A DNA stretch of 64,000 nt from Undaria pinnatifida (Eukaryota > Sar > Phaeophyceae > Laminariales > Alariaceae), in assembly GCA_012845835.1 (NCBI GenBank), contig JABAKD010000002.1:7186603-7250602 (forward strand), written 5' to 3'. Every line of letters begins with the position of its first letter. Position 1 is the first letter of the stretch. Position numbers and translations under genes: made by a program. The notes under the pieces are model-generated. The model did no database searches, was not told where the DNA came from, and worked only from the letters and a program-made list of their open reading frames with translations. Below, one piece after another: positions 12,301-20,805 of this stretch.

Positions 12301-15300
12301 GCTGTTTGTTGACGAGGCGGATGCATTTCTCCGACGGCGCAACACGGAAACGATCAGCGAGGACCTCCGTAATGCCCTTAACGCCTTCCTCTACCGCACG
12401 GGAGAATCCACGGTGAGTACATTCCGATAGGTTTTCGACAGCTACGGAGGCATGTACGAAGTTCTTTATTGTTTGGGTATAGTTTGGGCAGTGGTGACGA
12501 CAGGGAGGGGGGGGAGGGATGTGTTTCTCCGACAGCACAACGCGGAAACGATCAGCGAGGACTTCGTAATGCTATCTACGGTTTCCTGCACCGTACCGCG
12601 GGTAATCTACGGTGGGTATATGGTAAACGGTTTTTGATTACCACAGAGGCATGTTGCTCTTTATACGTTGGACGGGGGGCGGGGGGGCGGGGGGCGGGGC
12701 GAGATGACAATCGTATCATGCATGGGGGTAGTCGGTAGGACCAGTGATCGGAAGAGGGGAGGGGACTACTAATAGCCTCTGAGCGCCTTCCTTTACTGCG
12801 CTAGATATTTCACGGTGAGTACATGTGTTTTTGACAGCCATAGAAGTCCGGGGGGGAGGGGGGGCGGTTAGGACAGCGAGAGGGAGGGCGGAGGGGGGAG
12901 GGGGGGCGGTTAGGACAGCGAGAGGGAGGGCGGAGTAGGGGCGGAGGTGGTGTGTCGAACCGTGTAGTGGGTATATTTCATATCGGGCGGATGAAAACAG
13001 CCCCAACAACAACGCGGACGTCATCCCCGCCGCCAACAACAGCAACAACAACGTCCGTATCAACACCACAAACGTCAGCAACAAATGAGTTCAATCACTA
13101 AGCCATGGTGTTCTACCGCCTTCATGTGCAATGTACATCGCGACCTCAACGCTATCTGTTTCAGGATAAGTTCATGCTGGTGTACGCGTCCAACCAGCCG
13201 GAGCAGTTCGACTGGGCTATCAACGACCGCATCGATGAAATGGTGCCTTTCGACCTCCCCGGGAAGGACGAACGCCTCCGCATGGTGAACCTCTACATGA
13301 AGAACTACCTCCTAGATCCTCCGGGGAACGCGAAGGTTATCACTGTGAACGGGATCGAGGTGCGTCTTTTTTTGGATTTTGTTGGGTGTTTTCAGGCCTT
13401 TTTTTTCTCGTTCCGGACAAAAAAACTGTCTTGTCCTGTGATTTTGTTTTGAGTGTCTTTTTCATGTGCTTTTTTCTTTTTTTTTGTAATATATTTTTTT
13501 CGCGTACCTGTTTTTTTTCAGGATTTTTTTCTACAGCAGTAGTGGTTGGTGTTGATGAACGCCTCCGCATGGTGAACGTCCACATGAAACCCTCCTCTGG
13601 GAATTACCAAGGTCATCGCGGTGGATGGCATCTAGGTCATTTTGTTTTAATGAGCTTTGTTGCTCATGCTGTTTTTTTCGGTGTTTTTTTTTCGTGTGTG
13701 TGTCTGTTGTGCTTGTTGTGTTTTGCATTTTTGGTGTTTTTTTCGTGTGTTGTTTTTGTGTTGTTTGCCTATTGTATTGCTTTTTGTGTATTTTTTAATT
13801 AACTCCCCCTGCATGGTGAACCTCTACATGGATATTTAGCTCCTAGACCCTCCGGGGAATGCCAAGGTTATCACGGTTGATGGGATCGAGGTGCGTCTGG
13901 GCTATTTTGTCCAGCCCTGTGCATTGTAAATTTCTCATTACGAAAAACTATTTTTACGAGTAGTTTTAGATTTCTGTCCTCATCGTCTAGCTTGAATTCG
14001 ACCGCGACCTCGAGCTTCACCTTGACCTCGACCTGGACAGCGACTTTTCCGTTTGGTTGTGTCATTCACCTTGAATTTGACCGTGAGCTAGACCTTGACT
14101 TTGTCTTTGTCCTTCACCTTGAAGTCGGCCTTAACCTAGATTAACACGTTGTCCTTACCTTGTCCTCGACGTTAACCTTTACAGCGACCTTGACCGTGGC
14201 CTTGTCCACGTCCTTGACCTTGAACACAGGTTCGACCTTGTGGCAGTTACCTTGAAATTGGCCGTGTCCTTCACCTTGCATCTTGACCTTGATGTTGACC
14301 GCGACCTTGACCGCGACCGCGACGTTGCGGCCTTGACCTCGACCGCGACCTTGACCTTAAGCTTAGCCTGAACCATATTATAAAATTTACCCTCAACGTT
14401 AACCTTATCCTTAAGCTTGGCCTTAATCGTAACCATAAGTTTAACCTCAATATTAACCTCATCCTTATCCCCTTTGCACTTGGAAACCCATTTTAAATAT
14501 CGGGAGGGTTTTGGCGCTCTAAAGGGGTTAAGCTTAATTAGCCTTAACTTAATTAGCCTTAGCCCTATCCTTAAGCTTCGCCTTAATCCCGACCGCCTTG
14601 ACCTTGACCATAAGTTTAACCTTGAGCCTTGATCTTAACCCCTTTGCAACGGGAAGCCCTTTTCGGGGGGATAATTTCCTTGGAGTTTGTATCGGGAGGG
14701 GGGAGGTTGAAGCTCATAAGCTTGAAGGTTGAAGCTCATAAGCTTGAAGGTTGAAGCTCATAAGCTTGATTGGCCTTAACCGTAAGCATAAATTCAACCT
14801 CGTCCTTAGACTTGTCCTTAAACTTCGCGTTAATCCCGACCGCCTTGGACTTAACCATAATATTAGCCTTCGCCGTGATCTTAACCCCTTCGCAACGGGA
14901 AACTCTTTTGGGGGGAGACAGTTTACTTGGAATTTGTATCAGGGGGGGGTTGAGGCTCATAAGCTTGATTGGCCTTAACCGTAAGCATAAATTCAACCTC
15001 GTCCTTAGACTTGTCCTTAAGCTTCGCCTTAATCCCGACCTTTTCTTTGCCTTAGCGTACACCGTAACCTTTTCCTTTTGTCCCGTTTTTTTTTCACGTT
15101 GTGTGTGTTGTGTGCTTGTGCTGGCAGGACTCCCACCTCCAGCGGGTGGCTGACGTGACGGAGGGGTTCTCGGGTCGAGAGATCGCCAAGCTGGCGATCG
15201 CCTGGCAGGCAGCGGCGTACGGGACGCCCGACTCGTCGTTCAACGCGGAGCTGATGGACGAAGTGTTGGAGGTGACAGCAGTTACATAGCGGAAATAATA

Positions 15301-17881
15301 TGTGTTCTTGCGTTGTTTTTTTTTTGTTTGGGTGGTGCGTGATGCGGGGGGTATGTGTGATGTGTGTGTGTTTTTTGTTTTTACGTTCTGAACATGTTTG
15401 CGTTTTTGTTGCTTTATGTGATGTGGGGATGTTGATGTTTTTTTTTTTTTTTATGGGTTGTGTTTTTTCGTTGTTGTTTTTTTTTGTCTTTTGGGTACTA
15501 AGTGTAGTTTTTCGGTATTGTGTTGTAATTGTTTTCGGTGGTGTTTGTATTACTGCTTTAATATATATGTATATATATATGGTTGTTATTGTTGTGTGTT
15601 TGCGCTTTTTTGTGTTGTGTATTTGAGGATGGACGAAGTCTTGGAGGTGGAAGTTGATGGCGGGAGGTGTTGCTGTGGGTGTAATACGGGCGTGGATTAC
15701 GTTTTGCGTCGTACGATGTATGCCTCGTATCATAGTACGCTTTGTTTTGTGCAGGGAAACCAGAGCGGCCAAGGGAGAGGAGTGTGGAAACAACAGCCCC
15801 ATCAGCAAGACAACCAACCGCAATTGACGGAGAATTGTGGTGCAGATAGATACTGTAGAATAAAGGAGGGGTGGGAGCACGGCCGCGGGAGGTGCTTCCA
15901 CCATTCTTATCCCACACTATGTAAGAAGAACTGGCCCAAGAATACGAGCGTATTGTCCGGGAACGAGCTGGGGAACGTTCTAGCAAGGTCCCCCAAACCG
16001 GTGGCAGAAGCACACGGTAGAGGTATACCTTGTCCGGGAATGAGATGGAAAACGTTCTAGCAAGGTCCCCCAAACCGGTGGCACAAGCACACGGTAGAGG
16101 TATACCTTTTTTTGGTGGTTTTTTTTTTCTGAATGACGGGGCCCCCTAACCCAAAATCGTGGGGAATACGCTCCATTTATTTTTGCCTGGTGATTCTCGC
16201 CGTGTATCTAGGCCATGTGATTTTTTTTCGCATCCGGTACCAGTTTTATTTCTCTCCAAATCAGTTTTTGGGAGAGGTATGTCTTAAGCTCTCAAATTGA
16301 GGGGTAGTATTAAGAAATAAAGTGGTGCACCTCTATCGTATCACGCGTTCAGGGTCTACAGGTAAGGCCTCATTTTGGGACAGCTTGAGAGGCCCCACGT
16401 GCTGATGGTGTTCGTGGCGCGAAAATACAATTAAGACTGCGAGCGAATGTTAGTTTTCCTGCTTTTTGGCGCTTTAAGGCCATTTCTTATGCAGTCGGAT
16501 TCCGCCAGTCGAAAACGGCCCTTTTCGACTGGACTTTTTTTCGACTGGATTCTTCTGGTCCTTCTTCTTATCGTCAGTCGAGTCGATTTTATAGTTTTCG
16601 TGCTCTTCCTAGAGGCGGTTGGTGTGAGGGAGTACTGCTGTACAGCAGTCGAAATCGGTTGGCAGCTCTGTGCTTCGCGCTTTCTCCGCGAGCAACAACT
16701 CGGCGAACCCTCATCCCAGCGAGTCGGTGGCTTTGGGCTTAGCCGAAGCCACCAGCAGCCGCAGCCGCAGCCGTTGTTGGCAGCATGGGATCGAGACCGC
16801 GCGCTGCTGCTGTCGTGTGATACACGCTGCTGGCGAGCAAGACTAGGAATGCGCCACGCTGACTTGCTGCGAGAAGCAACAGCTGGGATAGCCAAGCCAG
16901 CGTCAGCGCCTTGTATGGTACTGCAGTGTGGTACTTGGTATGGGTGTGTGGCCGTGTGGCCGTGTGGGTGTGTGTTTGGTGGTGGGATGAGCGATGCGAT
17001 CGGTTCAAAAAACACGCGTCAAACTTTTTCGACTGAGTTTTTCGACTGGATCCGCCAGTCGAAATTCTCGGTCGAAAAAAGTTGAGTTCGAAAAAGCCCT
17101 TTTTCGACTGCGTAAGAAAGCCCGATTTGGGCTTCAGTCGAAAAAGGCCGCTTTCGACTGACAAATCCGACTGCATAAGAAATGGCCTAATGCGTCGTAC
17201 CAGGTATGTTTTGTTCTTGTTTTTGTGTATTTAGAACTATTCACTTGTATGCGCAGTGCCTGGTAGTATTTACTCGTCTTAAGACCCGTTATTACGAGAA
17301 ACGTAAGTAACCGTATTTCGAACATATACACGTTTTTGCGTTGTAATTTATTTTTGCATCTGATCGTGTTGGTTGTGCACTGGTTGCTCTATTGAAAGGG
17401 TTAATCATCCATCACCCCCCCCCCCCCCCCTCCGGCCTTCAATCCACCACCACTCCTGCCACCACCCCCACCGCTCCCCCTCGCCTCCTATTTGCCGCAC
17501 TCTTCTTCCTACCCTCTCCCATTTTCACTCTCCACTGCCTACCCCCCATCGCTACCGCCGCCGCTACAACTCTCCCCCCCCCCCCCCCCCCAACCCTTTC
17601 CCTCCCCCCCATCCTGGGTATGTATCATCTTATTTTTCTAGGCCCACTTGCAGCAGAAACGGCAAAAGCAAGCGTGGCTGGAGGGGGCACAGACCGTGGG
17701 AGGCTTGGTGCACCCCACCGCCCCCGCGGCAGCCGCAGCCTCAGACGCCTCGGGATCGGCCTCTTTTGTGGAAACCCCGGAAGCTATTCCTCCCCGGCTT
17801 GTGCGAAAGCTTACCGAGGACGTCAAGGTAAAAGGAGAAGGGTCTGCGTCTGGAGGGGGAACCGGGCGAAAGTCGAGTTAG
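1210..17881 (+). CDS. ATAD3: ATAD3-family mitochondrial AAA+ ATPase, 11 exons, 639 codons
   Basis: Joined exons: 1210-1401, 2506-2628, 3666-3785, 4439-4679, 5153-5284, 6964-7218, 11187-11332, 12281-12412, 13165-13359, 15128-15271, 17642-17881. All junctions keep phase and give 639 residues, close to animal ATAD3A. ATAD3 is an inner-membrane ATPase that contacts the outer membrane and is linked to nucleoid organisation and cholesterol/lipid handling; that role is known for animals and inferred here. Order of parts: N-terminal [14 protein letters not shown] block (51-64), charged coiled coil (about 65-225), one membrane helix (about 248-264), the conserved [20 protein letters not shown] block (271-290), Walker A GPPGTGKT (355-362), Walker [12 protein letters not shown] with D414/E415, sensor-1 N457, arginine finger R469, sensor-2 GREIAKL (R529). 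Alignment to human ATAD3A from memory keeps spacing across exon borders. Start ATG at 1210 gives the expected N-terminus. Introns are long and repeat-rich. Confidence 0.96.
2506..2628 (+). CDS. ATAD3: ATAD3 exon 2 (coiled coil)
   Basis: Acceptor CTGACAG|GTCCTG, donor GAG|GTGACA, phase 0 both sides. Codes residues 65-105 with the ALELIKQQE and [10 protein letters not shown] helical segments that line up with the animal coiled coil. Confidence 0.9.
3068..3420. repeat. (CCCAA)n pentanucleotide microsatellite
   Basis: About 60 near-perfect CCCAA units in ATAD3 intron 2. Since five is not a multiple of three, all six frames stay open and give Pro/Thr/Gln or Gly/Trp/Val periodic shadows. Confidence 0.98.
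3666..3785 (+). CDS. ATAD3: ATAD3 exon 3 (coiled coil)
   Basis: Acceptor GAGCAG|CTTCAA, donor CAG|GTACAA, phase 0. Codes residues 106-145; contains EEARKTL, equivalent to human EERRKTL, at exactly the expected spacing from exon 2. Its last 60 bases are repeated downstream at 3964-4023. Confidence 0.93.
3964..4023 (+). pseudogene. echo of ATAD3 exon 3, possible cassette exon
   Basis: 60 bases matching 3726-3785 with about 8 substitutions and no indel. It is open in the gene's frame (reads [20 protein letters not shown]), preceded by TTTTAG and followed by GTGTGA. The match continues into the following intron (CATGCAGTGC). It could be spliced in as 20 extra residues without shifting frame; whether it is used is unknown. 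Confidence 0.85.
4439..4679 (+). CDS. ATAD3: ATAD3 exon 4 (coiled coil)
   Basis: Acceptor TTTATTCATCAG|GTACAA after a poly-T tract; donor GAGG|GTAAGT, ends in phase 1. Codes residues 146-225, dense in E/K/R/Q, including [13 protein letters not shown] and [10 protein letters not shown], aligned with human KQEAMRRATVERE and AEHRQTVLE. Confidence 0.95.
4988..5035 (+). pseudogene. echo of ATAD3 exon 4 end
   Basis: Repeats the last ~48 bases of exon 4 (4632-4679) including the donor (AGAGG|GTAAGA). Still reads [11 protein letters not shown] in frame, but I see no clear acceptor giving an in-phase exon. Confidence 0.75.
5153..5284 (+). CDS. ATAD3: ATAD3 exon 5 (membrane segment), GC donor
   Basis: Acceptor ATGTGTAG|GGATTA. 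Codes residues 226-269: IKLAGETLG, then the single membrane helix [18 protein letters not shown]. The only donor keeping the frame into [11 protein letters not shown] is ACAG|GCGAGT, a GC-AG intron; no GT lies before the in-frame TAG at 5288. Confidence 0.92.
5370..5835. mobile_element. inverted-repeat element in ATAD3 intron 5
   Basis: Three tandem sub-units starting CAACTGGAAACCC and running through ACTTGAAGTT (5370-5600), with an inverted match GGGTTTCCAGT near 5802. Related units lie in intron 9 at 14470-14530, 14640-14700 and 14885-14950, and at 25160-25250. No coding capacity seen. Ends are approximate. Confidence 0.5.
6040..6960. repeat. strand-asymmetric CCCAA-like degenerate repeat
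   Basis: Plus strand almost devoid of G over long stretches: CAACCCCAAACC-type units with low order. It fills ATAD3 intron 5. Contains two echoes of the exon 6 acceptor (6451, 6698) and an 18-base poly-C tract (6678-6697). Minus-strand Gly/Trp/Leu frames here are artefacts of the repeat. Confidence 0.8.
6451..6733 (+). pseudogene. two echoes of ATAD3 exon 6 acceptor
   Basis: CAACAGGCGTGGCCGGGCGT at 6451-6470 and TAGGGGTGGCCGGG..GGACGTTTCACGC at 6698-6733 copy the true acceptor-exon border at 6959-6985 (CAACAG|GGGTGGCCGGGCGT). Both are short and decayed. Confidence 0.7.
6964..7218 (+). CDS. ATAD3: ATAD3 exon 6 ([13 protein letters not shown] block)
   Basis: Acceptor CGCAACAG|GGGTGG, donor TATG|GTGAGC, phase 1. 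Codes residues 270-355, including the strictly conserved [20 protein letters not shown] stretch and [15 protein letters not shown] leading into the Walker A. The most conserved non-AAA part of the protein. Confidence 0.97.
7279..8123. mobile_element. hAT-like non-autonomous element
   Basis: Terminal inverted repeats CAGGGTAGTCCTCGG / CCGAGGACTACCCTG with flanking 8-base near-duplications TATTTTTG (7271-7278) and TATTTTTC (8124-8131). CAGGG ends plus 8-base target duplication are typical of hAT. The interior is full of GACGGTAC-type repeats in both orientations and has no transposase. Inserted about 60 bases inside ATAD3 intron 6. Confidence 0.75.
8187..8286 (+). pseudogene. echo A of ATAD3 exon 6 3' half
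   Basis: About 100 bases aligned to 7119-7218 (GAGAGAGGGCTCGAGACGCG ... CATCTCCTGCTTTGTG|GTGAGC), donor preserved. An in-frame TAG replaces the CAG of VAQ, so it cannot serve as an exon in the original frame. Confidence 0.85.
8391..8491 (+). pseudogene. echo B of ATAD3 exon 6 3' half
   Basis: Second decayed copy: GTGCTGGAGAGCGGGCTCGA ... CGGCATCTCCTGCTTTAT, donor lost (AGAGGGG instead of GGTGAGC). Confidence 0.8.
8518..8603. repeat. copy of dispersed ~250-bp ORF-bearing repeat
   Basis: Contains GTAGTCGTATGACC, CTCGCATCCCTACTA and GGAGCACGTCGGGTTTTCAC, shared with copies near 31400, 32400-32660, 48930-49140 and 62960-63050. Truncated by a 20-base poly-G tract. Confidence 0.7.
8716..8820 (+). 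pseudogene. echo C of ATAD3 exon 6 3' half
   Basis: Best preserved copy: CACGCAG|CGGGTGCTGGAGAGG ... AACACCAAGCGGAATAATGG ... CTGCTCTATG|ATGAGG. The acceptor-like CAG is present but the donor GT has become AT. Confidence 0.85.
8937..9000 (+). pseudogene. echo D of ATAD3 exon 6 end
   Basis: Short copy of the last ~60 exon bases: CCAAGCGGAATAAT, CTCCGGCATCTGGTACTTTATAG|TGAGG. Donor changed. Confidence 0.75.
9372..9765. repeat. tandem ~30-60 bp repeat (ACAGAACTTCCAGAAGTTCC)
   Basis: Units built of ACAGAACTTCCAGAAGTTCC and GGGTACGGGTATG alternate with GGGTATTGTGGCACGGGCGT. Each unit carries a small palindrome (GGAACTTCTGGAAGTTC-like). The same satellite reappears at 10741-11125, still inside ATAD3 intron 6. 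Confidence 0.85.
9812..10042. mobile_element. short inverted-repeat element (MITE-like, 231 bp)
   Basis: TTACCGTATTCTACACAAGA at the left is the reverse complement of the right end (TCTTGTGTAGAATACGGTAA); internal TATCACCGGG/TGTGGTATC repeats. No clear target duplication. Confidence 0.65.
10741..11125. repeat. second block of the ACAGAACTTCCAGAAGTTCC satellite
   Basis: Same units as 9372-9765, separated by about 1 kb of unrelated AT-rich DNA (10043-10740) in which I see no gene. Confidence 0.85.
11187..11332 (+). CDS. ATAD3: ATAD3 exon 7 (Walker A)
   Basis: Acceptor GCGACAG|GACCCC, donor CAG|GTGAGA. Codes residues 356-403 with [18 protein letters not shown] and [21 protein letters not shown]355 of the P-loop is split over the intron. 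Confidence 0.97.
11926..12230 (+). pseudogene. two upstream echoes of ATAD3 exon 8 start
   Basis: TAGGCGAATCGCAAGGGTCT (11931-11950) and GGCGAGCCGCAAAGGTCCGT through GACGAGGCGGATGCATTCCT (12172-12222) copy the true border TAG|GCGAGCCGCAAGGGTC at 12278. The second still encodes the Walker B VDEADAF. Confidence 0.85.
12281..12412 (+). CDS. ATAD3: ATAD3 exon 8 (Walker B)
   Basis: Acceptor CCTCTAG|GCGAGC, donor ACG|GTGAGT, phase 0. Codes residues 404-447, [16 protein letters not shown] and [18 protein letters not shown]414/E415 are the Walker B acid pair. Confidence 0.97.
12515..12830 (+). pseudogene. two downstream echoes of ATAD3 exon 8
   Basis: 12518-12612 copies most of the exon (TTTCTCCGACAGCACAACGC, GAAACGATCAGCGAGGACTT, TTCCTGCACCGTACCGCGGG) with frame damage. 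12776-12824 copies only the end plus donor (GAGCGCCTTCCTTTACTGCG ... CACGGTGAGTACATG). Confidence 0.85.
13165..13359 (+). CDS. ATAD3: ATAD3 exon 9 (sensor 1, arginine finger)
   Basis: Acceptor TGTTTCAG|GATAAG, donor GAG|GTGCGT, phase 0. Codes residues 448-512 with [20 protein letters not shown] (sensor-1 N457, finger R469) and [13 protein letters not shown]. Confidence 0.97.
13541..13895 (+). pseudogene. two downstream echoes of ATAD3 exon 9
   Basis: 13552-13637 (GAACGCCTCCGCATGGTGAA ... GGTGGATGGCATC|TAGG) and 13809-13895 (GCATGGTGAACCTCTACATG ... GTTGATGGGATCGAG|GTGCGT). The second keeps the donor but has TAG in the original frame after ATGGATAT. Confidence 0.85.
14045..15055. repeat. degenerate CCTTGACC / CCTTAA hexanucleotide-like array
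   Basis: Plus strand is built of CCTTGACCTCGACC and AACCTTAAG words, pyrimidine-biased on one strand. It includes a three-fold tandem GAAGGTTGAAGCTCATAAGC (14700-14770). Fills ATAD3 intron 9; Lys/Val-rich frames here are artefacts. Confidence 0.8.
15128..15271 (+). CDS. ATAD3: ATAD3 exon 10 (sensor 2)
   Basis: Acceptor GTGCTGGCAG|GACTCC, donor GAG|GTGACA, phase 0. Codes residues 513-560 with [20 protein letters not shown], the AAA+ lid/sensor-2 helix. An echo of its end lies at 15627-15650 (GGATGGACGAAGTCTTGGAG). Confidence 0.96.
16091..16350. mobile_element. MITE, CTCTATCGTAGCACGCGTC family
   Basis: Runs from GGTAGAGGTATACC to GTGGTGCACCTCTATCGTATCACGCG. Body words shared with all family members: CTGAATGACGGGG, CTAACCCAAAATCGT, AATTGAGGGGTAGTATTA. 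Non-coding. Confidence 0.75.
16478..17187. mobile_element. PIF/Harbinger-like non-autonomous element
   Basis: Terminal inverted repeats GGCCATTTCTTATGCAGTCG at 16478 and CGACTGCATAAGAAATGGCC at 17187, extended by many CAGTCGAAAA / TTTTCGACTG sub-terminal repeats. Flanked by TAA (16475-16477, 17188-17190). GGC-type ends with a TAA/TTA target duplication fit PIF/Harbinger. The 710-base interior has open frames but none resembling a transposase. Sits in ATAD3 intron 10. Confidence 0.8.
17642..17881 (+). CDS. ATAD3: ATAD3 exon 11 (C-terminus, stop)
   Basis: Acceptor TTTTTCTAG|GCCCAC after a C-tract. Codes [14 protein letters not shown], matching the human tail helix at exact spacing, then an Ala/Ser-rich tail ending TAG at 17879-17881. 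A possible donor AAG|GTAAAA at 17826 could add a further exon, so the last ~17 residues are less sure. Confidence 0.85.
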   Translation, partial: AHLQQKRQKQAWLEGAQTVGGLVHPTAPAAAAASDASGSASFVETPEAIPPRLVRKLTEDVKVKGEGSASGGGTGRKSS

Positions 17882-18985
17882 TGAGACGAGCTCTTGGGGT
17901 GGGGGTAGAGGGGAGAGGGGGGGGAGGGGGGAGGGAGGAGGCGAAGGAGAGGGGGGAGAGTCGAGTTAGCTTAGATACAAGAAGAAGCCTCGGGAATGAT
18001 GAGCCGGGGGGGGGGGGGGAAGCGTTTTGTCGCCCAGCCATTGACGGATCTAGTTAGGGAGGCGCGGGGGCGGGGGGCGGTTGGAGGGAGGGGGGAGAGG
18101 GGTGGACGCTAGGGGGGACAAGGGGGGCATGGCGGCGGGGAGTGGTTAGGCTTGGCTTGGGTTTTGTTTCGTGGGCGGTTGTGCCTGCCGAACGGGCGAG
18201 TGAGCGCTCGTGTGCGATCAACCTGATTTTGTTTCAAGAATTTTTGTTCTTTGTTTTGTACCACCATGGGTTTTTTCCCGGCTGGAAGAATTGAGAACAT
18301 CGGCATTTTTGGAGTTGCTGGAGAGATGGTGTTGAGCCACTTTGCATAGCGCGATGTGAGAGCCGTGTGTACGACCTGGCGCAGCTGCAAAAATGGTCAC
18401 AATTTACTTTCACTCTCCCCAACATACCCTTAGCCCTAACCCCGATCGCCTGCAAATTTATCTGAAAATTTATCGGGATATTTATTGGGAAACTCCAACT
18501 GCAATGAGTGCTATGCGTCCACTACTGCCTCGTACGCTGCTAGTACGTACGGCAGTTCTGCGATACAGCGACGATTTGTAGCGAGCCAATAATACCTCGC
18601 GCGATGAACCAATCAAGGAAGAAGCAGCGCGAGCCAAAATTTCAGCGCAAGGCATCTGCTCCACGCTAAGAAAACGAGCAGTAAGAAAGTCAGGGTGGTA
18701 CTACATTCACCAGGGCTTTTCATGGGTCATGATCTGACCTCTGCGGGGCGGATCCGGACGTTTCCCACAACTAACTGTCGGATCGAGTCCGGCCGGGTCA
18801 GGAGGTGTTTGGAATGTCACGGGCCGGAGTCATCCCACTGGCTAAAGGGGTGCAGCATGTTCTAGGAATTTTCTGGGCTCCTAAAGCGAGGAGCTAGCTC
18901 GATATCAACGCCACCCGAAACGTGGCTTCGAAGGCATTCGTTTGCGCGACCCGCGACCAACATTTCTGTGCGCCCCTATATAAGG

Positions 18986-19262
18986 CACGTGCTACGATAG
19001 GGTAATAAGGTATACCGTTTTTTGGCGATTTTTTTTTTGAATGACGGGGCTCCTTAACCCAAAACCGTCGGATTTTGGTCATTTTTTTTTTTGCATGATT
19101 CTCGTTGTGTATCTAGGACATGGGATTTTTTTTTCCATCCGGTACGTACTTGTAGCAGTTTTGTTTTTCTCCAAATCAGTTCTTGGGGGAGGTCTTGAGC
19201 TCCCCAAATTGAGGGGTAGTATTAGAAAAAAAGGGGTGCACCTCTATCGTAGCGCGCACGTG
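18986..19262. mobile_element. MITE, CTCTATCGTAGCACGCGTC family
   Basis: Bounded by CACGTGCTACGATAGGG and CACCTCTATCGTAGCGCGCA; body as in the 16091 copy. Confidence 0.75.
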
Positions 19263-19586
19263 ACCCAAGGCTGCTACCGTATTGTAGCATCATAGCCCCC
19301 TTTTTGGACACGGGTTTTGGAGCCACTCGCACGAATGCCCCCATAACTCGCGAGAAACATAGTTAAGACGACCTTGTTTGTCGCAGCGTGTATAGCTTAC
19401 CATTCCATTGCAGATTGATGTCGCAAAAAGTAAAACAGCACGAGCGCTTGACACCGCGAAGAAACAGGGGGAGGCACTCGCGCGAGTGACCCCGCCCCCC
19501 ACTGCGAAAAAAAAAAAACTCTTGAAAAGGGACCAACCCCCCTACCGTGTTTTGGGACGCGTCTGTAGTCTTAACACTGTTAGTAG

Positions 19587-19880
19587 GCGCGTGCTACGAT
19601 AGCGAGATATCCAAGCACCACTTGTTTTCTGGGATTCCTATATTTTGGGAGCTTGATACCTCTTCCAACAACGAATTTGGAGAACAAAAAAAAAAGCTAC
19701 TCCGGAGTATGTCGGATGAAAAATCCCACGGCCTAGGTGTACCACGAGAATCATACAAAAATGACCTTTGGGTTAAGGAGCCCCGTCAATCAGAAAAAAA
19801 TAGCCAAAAAAAGGTATACCTTCATCGGTAAAAAAGCCATAAAAAAGTTACCAGGTATACCTCTATCAGTAGCATACGTC
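19587..19880. mobile_element. MITE, CTCTATCGTAGCACGCGTC family, opposite orientation
   Basis: Starts GGCGCGTGCTACGATAGCG, contains GGGTTAAGGAGCCCCGTCA, ends TACCTCTATCAGTAGCA. Confidence 0.7.
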
Positions 19881-20805
19881 ACTAGCATACGTGCATGAAA
19901 CTGTCATGCTAACCGATAGAGCCACACTTGAGGAGCTCAACCGCTCATAAAAGTTTAGACTTAACAACTGCAACCCCTGCCGTGGGATGGCACGTCGGGT
20001 CAGGAAGCTTGGACTCTCACGGGTCGGATTGAGTCACCCTTCCTATAACTAGACCCGGCCCGCGAGAGGTGACCCGTCCCGTCAAAAGCCCTCTGGTATT
20101 TACGGGGATATATATATATACATATAGACCTGCGTATATTTCGCGAGCCGTTGCATGTATTGGATTTATTGTGGAATGCACCTCTTGAGACAGGCGAGAA
20201 ATCCAACGTTGGGCGCACTCACGCATCTTCCCGAAGTGTTAGGTGTCCCCGTACTTGTGCTACGGTTGTACTAGTGCTTGTGATATCAGGTTTGATGAAG
20301 GTTTGAAAATAAGCACCTTTTTCGTATTAACATATGGTCTAGTGTGATGATGGTGTTCTCTCATGGATGGGCTGTTTTCCCTCAAATCTAGCCCGTGATC
20401 ACAAAAAAGGCTACTATGAACCGATCTAGATAGTGTTCTCGCCGGACCTAGATGGCCTGGAACAGTCCTTTAGAATGGTCCGGATACCGAAAACGGCATG
20501 GCGTGAAAACGTGATTACCTTGAAGACAGCAGTGTGGTTGGGATTGAGTTGTGGTCACTATCTCGCTTTCCAGTTTGTTTGCCCCCCAAGCAAAGTAATG
20601 GATACACCGAAACGCGGAGTAGTGCGAAATGACCTATGTATTGCTGTGTAGTACAATGCGCCGATCAGGATCCTCATGTGGTGTTCTCCGAACCTGGCCT
20701 GGAACGGTCTTTGAAATGGTCTTTGGAACGGTCTGCGTATGGAATAACATGAACTCGTTCCCACCTTCAAGGGGGAGTGTTTGTAGTGGTTGCGGTTGTA
20801 GTTGA

